In this document: one piece after another, positions 1 to 4,608 of the stretch | How positions within the stretch are numbered: position 1 is the first letter of the stretch | How the letters are laid out: each line of letters opens with the position of its first letter | Assembly: GCA_016297695.1 (NCBI GenBank) | Contig: JAEDGC010000077.1 | Span: forward strand, 1-6,223 | Direction of reading: 5' to 3' | Source of the DNA: Bacilli bacterium | GTDB taxonomy: Bacteria > Bacillota_I > Bacilli_A > RF39 > UBA660 | DNA: 6,223 nucleotides | Notes under the pieces: generated by a model | Databases searched by the model: none | What the model was told of the DNA's origin: nothing | What the model saw: the letters and a program-made list of their open reading frames with translations, nothing else | Translations under genes and position numbers: made by a program

Positions 1-43
1 CCTTTCATTATTATACACCCTCTATGCAAAGTGTCTAAAAAAA

Positions 44-52
44 TGATAACAT
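44..52 (+). promoter_or_regulatory. possible extended -10 promoter for the small peptide gene
   Basis: TGA followed by TAACAT forms an extended -10-like element (4 of 6 matches to TATAAT), with an A-run just upstream. No good -35 is present; the best is TATGCA at 23-28. It would start a transcript near 59 with a leader of about 45 nt containing a run of seven Gs (74-80). This is weak evidence and is listed because nothing better precedes the small gene. Positions 1-43 show no other feature that I recognise. Confidence 0.25.
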
Positions 53-107
53 CCCTAAGGACAAAAGTTTTCAGGGGGGGAGAAGAAGTAAAGGAAAGTG
101 ATTGATT

Positions 108-188
108 ATGGATAAAAAAGATTTAACAATCTTTAGATTATTTGTAATTATTTTTATATTGCTTTATATACTTGTAAAAGTAATATAA
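108..188 (+). CDS. 26-aa hydrophobic peptide, candidate type I toxin
   Basis: The reading frame encodes MDKKDLTIFRLFVIIFILLY followed by ILVKVI. It has a charged N-terminus (D2, K3, K4, D5) and then one strongly hydrophobic stretch (residues 6-23), enough for a single membrane-spanning helix. A Shine-Dalgarno-like AAGGAAAGTGAT lies at 91-102. The core AGGA is 12 nt from the ATG but 6 nt from an in-frame TTG at 102, so a 28-aa version starting at 102 is possible. Twelve bases after the stop begins a stable hairpin that terminates transcription on the opposite strand, consistent with a convergent antisense RNA. Small single-helix membrane peptides beside a structured convergent RNA are typical of type I toxins (Fst, BsrG/TxpA and the clostridial relatives). 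I do not recognise this exact sequence as a member of a named family. It could instead be a non-toxic membrane microprotein or a chance frame. Confidence 0.5.
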   Translation: MDKKDLTIFRLFVIIFILLYILVKVI

Positions 189-192
189 GGTA

Positions 193-234
193 ATAAAAAA
201 AGCATCTTTATTCTAAACCTGAATAAAGGTGCTT
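193..234 (-). terminator. intrinsic terminator for leftward transcription
   Basis: A 14-bp stem pairs 200-213 with 221-234 (one G-U pair, 7-nt loop 214-220). On the minus strand it is followed by a run of at least six Ts, complementary to the A-run at 195-201. On the plus strand the hairpin is followed by ATGCCAC, with no U-run, so it acts mainly on leftward transcripts. No protein-coding gene points left into it, which is the main reason for proposing a short RNA here. Confidence 0.75.
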
Positions 235-286
235 ATGCCACAACAAGTGGTAAGCATCAGTCCTTAAAGAATGTCTGCTTCTCACT
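193..286 (-). ncRNA. candidate structured antisense RNA (possible type I antitoxin)
   Basis: On the minus strand a promoter-like pair (-35 TTGTCA, 17-bp spacer, -10 TATTAT at 321-293) would start a transcript near 286. It would run about 95 nt to an intrinsic terminator ending near 193. Within it are a stem pairing 231-235 with 251-255 and 238-241 with 247-250 (loop AACAA), a weaker AAGCA/TGCTT stem over 252-280, and the 14-bp terminator stem. The RNA would be complementary to the 3' untranslated region of the 108-188 message if that message extends past its stop; no clear terminator for that message is visible before 300. The arrangement matches convergent, 3'-overlapping type I antitoxins. 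Function is inferred from layout only. Confidence 0.45.
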
Positions 287-292
287 AAATAA

Positions 293-321
293 ATAATAAC
301 ATATTTTTTATGTGTTGACAA
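293..321 (-). promoter_or_regulatory. leftward sigma-A-type promoter for the candidate RNA
   Basis: On the minus strand, TTGTCA (complement of 316-321) is separated by 17 bp from TATTAT (complement of 293-298). Each hexamer has 5 of 6 matches to consensus. Its -35 overlaps by five bases the -35 of the rightward promoter at 315-344, so the two promoters face away from each other and share sequence. Confidence 0.5.
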
Positions 322-344
322 TGACTTCTGCCAGTGTGTATACT
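315..344 (+). promoter_or_regulatory. sigma-A-type promoter of the surface-protein gene
   Basis: A perfect TTGACA at 315-320 is followed by an 18-bp spacer and TATACT at 339-344 (5 of 6 matches). Transcription would start near 351, giving a leader of about 30 nt that contains the Shine-Dalgarno sequence AGGGAGTG at 366-373. This is the best promoter in the window. Confidence 0.75.
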
Positions 345-380
345 AATAATATAGAATATACTAGTAGGGAGTGAATCCAT

Positions 381-1820
381 TTGAAAAAAATAATTAAAAT
401 ACTAAAAAATAATATATTAGGATTTATATTTGGAGTAATAGTAGCAATTATAATAAGTACATATGCAACAACACAATTAGCAAGTAGCAGTGTATATTAT
501 GATAATGCAACAAGTGGTGGATCATCTAATACTGTAAATGGTGCAATAGATGAATTATATGACATGGCAAAAGTAAAATGCAATATAAATTTTAAAGCTT
601 ATACAGAAAGCCTTTTAAATGGAGCAGATCCCGTATTAAAAAATAATCTAGTACCAGTAAATATAGCAAATGATGGAACAGTAACAAAAGCAAATATAGA
701 AGAAGAATGGTATAGCTATGAAAATAAAAGATGGGCAAATGCAGTAATATTAAAAGATGAAAGTATTATATATAGTAATAATCAAACAATACCAGAAAGT
801 AATATAGAATCATACTTTGTCTGGATACCAAAATATTCTTACCAATTATTTAATTTAGGAGAAACGGATGGATATGCAGAATCAAAACCAACAATTAGTA
901 TAGCAAAAGAGATAAATATTAAGTTTGGTTTAACTAATACAAGTGATAGTAATACAAATGAATGCACAACACCAATGACAAGTGGAGCAAGTGGTAATTG
1001 TAGTGTTGGAGATTATATGACTCATCCAGCGTTTATAAGTATGAATGCAAATGGCTTATGGGTAGCAAAATTTGAGACAACTGGTGATATATCAAATTTA
1101 ACAGTAAAACCGGGAATTGCTTCACTAAGAAATAAAACAGTAAAATCAATGTTTGAAGCAGCATACAACTATCAAAGAAATAATGATAGTCATATGATGA
1201 AAAACACTGAATGGGGAGCAGTAGCATACTTATCTAATTCAAAATATGGAATTAATACCGAAGTAAGAATAAATAATTATTCAGCATTATTAACAGGATA
1301 TGCTGCAACAGATTCTACTGATCAATCGGCATTCCCAGGAACATCTGGAACAAGTAGTGATGTAACACTTCCATATAACACCACAACAGGATATAAAGCA
1401 AGTACAACAGGAAATATAACAGGAGTATATGATATGAGTGGAGGGGTATTTGAAGCTATGGCGGCATATAGAAGAAATACATATGGTTCATCAGGTTTTA
1501 CTGAATCAACACTTACTAAATATAACTATAAATACTACGATGAATATAATTCTGAATCAATATTGACAACTTTTAGTCAAAGAATACTAGGAGATGCCAC
1601 TGGTGAGATGGGACCATTTTATTACTATGCAGACAAAGATGGAACTAATAGACAACATAATAATTGGTATGCCGATCGTTCAGGTTTTGTCTACTCGTCT
1701 AATCCTTGGTTCCATCGAGGAGGTCTTTACTCTTACGGGGTGACATCTGGTCAGTTCAACTTCCACAACTACAATGGTGGAGCAAACGGCTACCTCGGTT
1801 TCCGTTTAGTTCTTGCATAA
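381..1820 (+). CDS. membrane-anchored FGE/C-type-lectin-fold surface protein, probable DGR target
   Basis: This encodes a 479-aa probable extracellular ligand-binding protein. Residues 1-11 are basic, residues 12-33 form a membrane helix or uncleaved signal anchor, and the rest should lie outside the cell. After a low-complexity linker (about 35-65, ending AIDELYDMA) come hallmarks of the formylglycine-generating-enzyme-like (SUMF1/CLec) fold: YFVWIPKY at 145-152, GLWVAKFET at 225-233, MMKNTEWGAVAYLS at 272-285, TGNITGVYDMSGG at 343-355, and a C-terminal RGG (446-448) through GFRLVLA (473-479). Cys195 and Cys207 could form a disulfide. I see no catalytic cysteine pair like that of true FGE, so binding is likelier than catalysis. 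The start is TTG, chosen because AGGGAGTG lies 9 nt upstream and the promoter at 315-344 fits it. The last ~49 codons differ in composition from the rest (see the variable-region entry). It is monocistronic, with its own terminator. The fold call is from remembered motifs; the ligand is unknown. Confidence 0.85.
   Translation: MKKIIKILKNNILGFIFGVIVAIIISTYATTQLASSSVYYDNATSGGSSNTVNGAIDELYDMAKVKCNINFKAYTESLLNGADPVLKNNLVPVNIANDGTVTKANIEEEWYSYENKRWANAVILKDESIIYSNNQTIPESNIESYFVWIPKYSYQLFNLGETDGYAESKPTISIAKEINIKFGLTNTSDSNTNECTTPMTSGASGNCSVGDYMTHPAFISMNANGLWVAKFETTGDISNLTVKPGIASLRNKTVKSMFEAAYNYQRNNDSHMMKNTEWGAVAYLSNSKYGINTEVRINNYSALLTGYAATDSTDQSAFPGTSGTSSDVTLPYNTTTGYKASTTGNITGVYDMSGGVFEAMAAYRRNTYGSSGFTESTLTKYNYKYYDEYNSESILTTFSQRILGDATGEMGPFYYYADKDGTNRQHNNWYADRSGFVYSSNPWFHRGGLYSYGVTSGQFNFHNYNGGANGYLGFRLVLA
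1671..1817 (+). other. probable DGR variable region (VR) at the 3' end of the surface-protein gene
   Basis: Over 1671-1820 I count about 71 of 150 G+C and 30 of 150 A; the preceding 150 bases have about 45 and 61. Of 49 codons, 17 end in C, against about 6 of the 50 before. The encoded segment has the constant frame PWFHRGG, then G...G.F.F....GGA....GFRLVLA, seen in C-type-lectin DGR targets. The intervening positions are codons such as TAC, CAC, AAC, TAC and AAC, GGC, TAC, CTC. These are what mutated AAC template codons become when adenines are randomised. The conserved final stretch (about 1797-1817) is where an initiation-of-mutagenic-homing site would lie. No template copy or reverse transcriptase is seen in the window, so the call rests on composition and motif alone. 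Confidence 0.6.
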
Positions 1821-1821
1821 T

Positions 1822-1850
1822 AATGTAGATATAATATGTCTACATTTTTT
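1822..1850 (+). terminator. intrinsic terminator after the surface-protein gene
   Basis: An 11-bp stem pairs 1822-1832 with 1836-1846 (one T-G pair, 3-nt loop) and is followed by Ts to 1850, starting one base after the stop codon. On the minus strand it lacks a downstream U-run, so it is a poor terminator for the convergent ftsW-type gene. If the DGR assignment is right, it also sits where some DGR targets carry a hairpin or cruciform that aids retrohoming. Confidence 0.8.
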
Positions 1851-1861
1851 ATATTAAATAA

Positions 1862-2962
1862 TTAATTTTTACTTTTAGAAATATTTAATATAATTCCAAT
1901 ACTACTCATAGAGACAAGTAAGGAAGAACCACCATATGATAAAAATGGTAAAGTAACTCCAGTTACTGGTATTAAACCTACAACTACGCATAGATTTAAA
2001 ATTGCTTGTATAATAATTCCAAAAGAAAGTCCGAATGAAAGATATTTTTTAAATAAGTCTTCTTGTCTTAAAGATATTTTGATACATCTATAAAATATAA
2101 TAAAAAATAAACTACATACAATTAAAACTCCTAAGATACCAAATTCTTCGCTTATAATAGAAAAAATAAAATCTGTTTGGGGTTCTGGTAAATAAAAACT
2201 TTTTTGACGACTATGCAAAAAACCTTGACCTAGTAATCCACCTGGTCCTATTGCATAAAGACTTTGAATTATTTGAAAACCGCTTCCTAAAGGATCACTC
2301 CAAGGATTTAAAAAAGAAACTATTCTAGCCATACGATATGGGGCAACAATGATTAAGCCAACTATTCCTAAAATTCCTAATAGCCCTATATTAGTGAAAA
2401 AAGATATTTTTACTCCTGATGTAAAAATTATTACAATTAAAGTTAATGTTATAACCATAGCTGTTCCAAAATCAGGTTCTAGCATGATAAGAGCAAAAAA
2501 TATTCCAATAACTAATAAAATTGGTAAGACCCCTTTTTTTACACTTGTCATTATTTTGTTATTATTAGCAAGATATTTTGAAACATATATTATTAATCCT
2601 ATTTTACTAAATTCGCTAGGTTGAATTCCAAGACCACCAATACCAAACCAACTTCTCGAACCATTTCTAATTGTTCCAATTCCTGGAATTAAGACTAAAA
2701 CTAATAGAATAAAACAACAAAAAAGAATTAAATTAGATTTCTTTTTTAAATAATTAATATCTAATTTATTAAAAAATATGATTAAAGATATACCTATAAC
2801 AAAAAATATGCTTTGAGCCTTAACAAACTTAAAAGAATCATTAAATTTATATTCTGCCCATACAAAACTAGCAGAATAAATCATAATTATTCCAAAAATA
2901 GCAAGTGTTAAAGTAGATATTAATAAAATTTTATCAAATTTATTTTTTTTCATCATCATCAT
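1862..2962 (-). CDS. ftsW: FtsW/SpoVE-type SEDS peptidoglycan glycosyltransferase
   Basis: This is a 366-aa polytopic membrane protein of the SEDS family (FtsW, RodA, SpoVE), which polymerises glycan strands from lipid II together with a class B penicillin-binding protein. Visible family motifs are YSAS at 29-32, NGSRSWFGIG...IQPSEFSK at 100-120, LEPDFGTA at 161-168, RIVSFLNPWSDP...GFQIIQSLYAIGPGGLLGQG at 213-247, LPEPQTDFIFSIISEE at 258-273 with the presumed catalytic Asp264, and PVTGVTLPFLSYGGSS at 332-347. About ten hydrophobic helices fit the fold, and the length equals that of SpoVE as I recall it. The RIVSFLNPW...GFQ segment points to FtsW/SpoVE rather than RodA, but a division versus other role cannot be settled because no PBP or division gene is adjacent. 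The start is one of four consecutive ATGs (2962-2951), and no Shine-Dalgarno sequence is visible. It is convergent with the surface-protein gene, with a 41-bp gap, and divergent from the DUF4186 gene. Confidence 0.9.
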   Translation of the reverse strand: MMMMKKNKFDKILLISTLTLAIFGIIMIYSASFVWAEYKFNDSFKFVKAQSIFFVIGISLIIFFNKLDINYLKKKSNLILFCCFILLVLVLIPGIGTIRNGSRSWFGIGGLGIQPSEFSKIGLIIYVSKYLANNNKIMTSVKKGVLPILLVIGIFFALIMLEPDFGTAMVITLTLIVIIFTSGVKISFFTNIGLLGILGIVGLIIVAPYRMARIVSFLNPWSDPLGSGFQIIQSLYAIGPGGLLGQGFLHSRQKSFYLPEPQTDFIFSIISEEFGILGVLIVCSLFFIIFYRCIKISLRQEDLFKKYLSFGLSFGIIIQAILNLCVVVGLIPVTGVTLPFLSYGGSSLLVSMSSIGIILNISKSKN

Positions 2963-2989
2963 CTATTTAAGTTTATTTTTTACATGTTA

Positions 2990-3018
2990 TTTTAATGAAT
3001 GAAAATCCGTGATATAAT
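2990..3018 (+). promoter_or_regulatory. extended -10 promoter for the DUF4186-flavoprotein operon
   Basis: TGATATAAT at 3010-3018 is a perfect extended -10 element. At the right distance (17 bp) the -35 is only a poor TTTTAA (2990-2995), as is common for extended -10 promoters. Transcription would begin about 3025, so the leader before the GTG at 3036 is very short. The same 73-bp gap must hold the leftward ftsW-type promoter; a weak minus-strand candidate is TTTTCA, 17 bp, TAAAAA. Confidence 0.5.
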
Positions 3019-3035
3019 TATTTGGGTGATATCTA

Positions 3036-3302
3036 GTGGATTCTATTGAGAGAATTTTAAAAAAATTGTCTAAATCAAAATTTAGATCATCATTTAAATT
3101 AGAAAATAAAGATATAGAATACATAGAAAGTGTTGGCATTAATACAATAACTAAGCATGCTTATGATTTTATAAATGAAAGGTTAAAACCTAAATATATT
3201 AAAAATGATGGAAAGCAAACGCCAATGAAGAATCATCCTGTTTTTATAGCCCAGCATGCAACAGCAACATGTTGTAGAAAATGTTTAAGTGGCATCGTAT
3301 AA
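3036..3302 (+). CDS. DUF4186 family protein, N-terminal part (frameshifted gene)
   Basis: The first 84 residues match what I recall of DUF4186, a small cytosolic family of unknown function about 120 aa long: SKFRSSFKL at 14-22, INERLKPKYI at 46-55, NDGKQTPM at 57-64, and HPVFIAQHATATCCRKC at 67-83. The invariant His and Cys residues (H67, H74, C79, C80, C83) suggest metal binding, which is inference. The start is GTG with GGGTGAT at 3024-3030 as the ribosome-binding site. The frame then ends in an atypical LSGIV and stops at 3300-3302. The expected C-terminal third continues intact in the -1 frame (3287-3397), so the open frame is a truncated product: a single-base deletion, a pseudogene, a sequence error or, less likely, programmed frameshifting. 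It is the first gene of the operon with the two flavoproteins. Confidence 0.85.
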   Translation: MDSIERILKKLSKSKFRSSFKLENKDIEYIESVGINTITKHAYDFINERLKPKYIKNDGKQTPMKNHPVFIAQHATATCCRKCLSGIV

Positions 3303-3397
3303 AAAATAATAAAGAATTAAGTGATTTAGAAGTTAAATATATAGTAAATGTAATAATGTTATGGATTACAAAAGAATTAGAAAAAAGGAGTAAATAA
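3287..3397 (+). pseudogene. out-of-frame C-terminal remainder of the DUF4186 gene
   Basis: Read from 3287, the sequence encodes KWHRIKNNKELSDLEVKYIV, then NVIMLWITKELEKRSK, then TAA at 3395-3397. KWH directly after the CxxC region and the amphipathic tail are what the family carries at its C-terminus. The 36 codons contain no stop. The TAA overlaps the ATG of the next gene by one base (TAATG), a typical operon junction. Joined to the upstream 84 residues this gives about 120 aa, the usual family length. The tail contains the Shine-Dalgarno sequence AAGGAG (3385-3390) of the next gene. The missing material near TGTTTAAGTGG is one base, or one base plus whole codons. Confidence 0.8.
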
Positions 3398-4608
3398 TGA
3401 AAATAATTATTATTGGAGCAGGAGCAAGTGGACTTCCATCAGCTATAAAATTAAGTGAAAAACATGAAGTGATAGTACTTGAAAAAAATAATATAAGTGG
3501 TAAAAAGTTATTAATAACTGGTAATGGAAAGTGTAATTATTATAATGATTTACATGATATAAAAAAGTATCATAGTTCATTTGAAAATCTTTTAGCTTTT
3601 ATTAAAGATGAGGATTATAAAAAAATACTAGATTTCTTTAATAATATTGGAATTGTACCTGAAATAAAAGACGGATACTATTATCCTAAATCAAATCAAG
3701 CAACAAGTGTTAAAAATGCTTTAGAATTAGAAGCAAAAATAAAAGGTGTAAATATTATTTATAATGAAGAAGTTTTAGAAGTAACTAAAAAAGAAAATAA
3801 ATTTATTGTTAAAACTAATAACAACACATTTTATTCTGATGCACTTGTTATAGCTACAGGTGGTAAGTCTTTTACAAAAACAGGATCTGATGGTAAAGGA
3901 TATGATTTTGCTAAGGATTTTGGACATACAATTGTCAAAACATTGCCTGGTTTAGTGCAGTTAGAGGCAAAAGATAAAATGAATCAAGCTAGTGGTGTTA
4001 GATGTAAAGCTAAATTAACTTTATTTGAAGATAATAAAGAAATAGCTAAAGAATATGGAGAATTGCAAATAACAGATTATGGTATTAGTGGTATTTGTGC
4101 AATGCAATTAAGTTCAATTATTTCTAAAAATTTAGAAGAAGGTAAAGAAGAAGTAGTAAGTATTAATTTTTTAGAGGAAATAAATGATGTACATGAGTGG
4201 TTAATTAATAGAAATAATATATTGAAAAATCGAACTATAAGTCAGTTACTTGAAGGAGTTTTAAACTATAAATTAATAAACGTGATTTTAAAAAAATCTA
4301 AAATAGATCAAGAAAATTATTTAGAAGAATTAAAAGAAGATAAAATTAATAAATTATGTGAAAACTTAACTAATTATAAATTACAAATAACATCTACTAA
4401 AGGATTTGATAATGCTCAAGTAACAGTCGGAGGTGTTTCTCTTGATGAGGTAACTTCTAATTTTGAATCAAAAATAATAAATAATCTATTCTTTACCGGA
4501 GAAGTTTTAGATGTCAATGGTGATTGTGGTGGCTATAATCTAATGTTTGCATGGATTAGTGGTTTGAGAGTGGGTGAATATTTAAATGATAAGGTTAAGA
4601 CAAATTAA
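3397..4608 (+). CDS. HI0933/YhiN-family FAD-dependent oxidoreductase (BaiN-like)
   Basis: This is a 403-aa cytosolic flavoprotein of the HI0933/YhiN family, often named aminoacetone oxidase family or BaiN. The N-terminal Rossmann motif is GAGASG (G7, G9, G12), with the ribose-binding acidic residue E29 in VIVLEKN. The family signature GKKLLITGNGKCN follows at 35-47. IATGG at 152-156 is the second FAD-contacting motif. The C-terminus has TVGGVSLDEV and FTGEVLDVNGDCGGYNLMFAWISG (366-389), the conserved flavin-capping segment. Length is normal for the family. The start has AAGGAG 6 nt upstream and overlaps the true end of the DUF4186 gene by one base. The gene overlaps the next one by 23 bp, so the two are likely co-translated. 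The family is widespread but its physiological substrate is generally unknown; annotation as a bile-acid reductase would over-reach. Confidence 0.9.
   Translation: MKIIIIGAGASGLPSAIKLSEKHEVIVLEKNNISGKKLLITGNGKCNYYNDLHDIKKYHSSFENLLAFIKDEDYKKILDFFNNIGIVPEIKDGYYYPKSNQATSVKNALELEAKIKGVNIIYNEEVLEVTKKENKFIVKTNNNTFYSDALVIATGGKSFTKTGSDGKGYDFAKDFGHTIVKTLPGLVQLEAKDKMNQASGVRCKAKLTLFEDNKEIAKEYGELQITDYGISGICAMQLSSIISKNLEEGKEEVVSINFLEEINDVHEWLINRNNILKNRTISQLLEGVLNYKLINVILKKSKIDQENYLEELKEDKINKLCENLTNYKLQITSTKGFDNAQVTVGGVSLDEVTSNFESKIINNLFFTGEVLDVNGDCGGYNLMFAWISGLRVGEYLNDKVKTN

Noticed and set aside
193..286. Riboswitch or leader attenuator for the surface-protein gene
   Set aside because: The surface-protein promoter (315-344) lies downstream of these hairpins, and the only terminator-type U-run is on the opposite strand.
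1033..1227. Minus-strand open frame inside the surface-protein gene
   Set aside because: It is an antisense shadow of A-rich coding sequence, with a Leu/Phe-rich product and no domain or ribosome-binding site worth naming.
1822..1850. Bidirectional terminator serving the ftsW-type gene as well
   Set aside because: On the minus strand the hairpin is followed by ATTATTATGC rather than a U-run, so efficient leftward termination is not supported.
2349..2624. Plus-strand open frame inside the ftsW-type gene
   Set aside because: It lies wholly opposite strongly conserved SEDS motifs, and its product shows no recognisable family.
3282..3304. Programmed -1 ribosomal frameshift in the DUF4186 gene
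   Set aside because: TGTTTAAGTGG lacks a canonical slippery heptamer in the zero frame, and no strong downstream stem is evident. A deletion or sequence error is simpler; I keep this only as a minor alternative.
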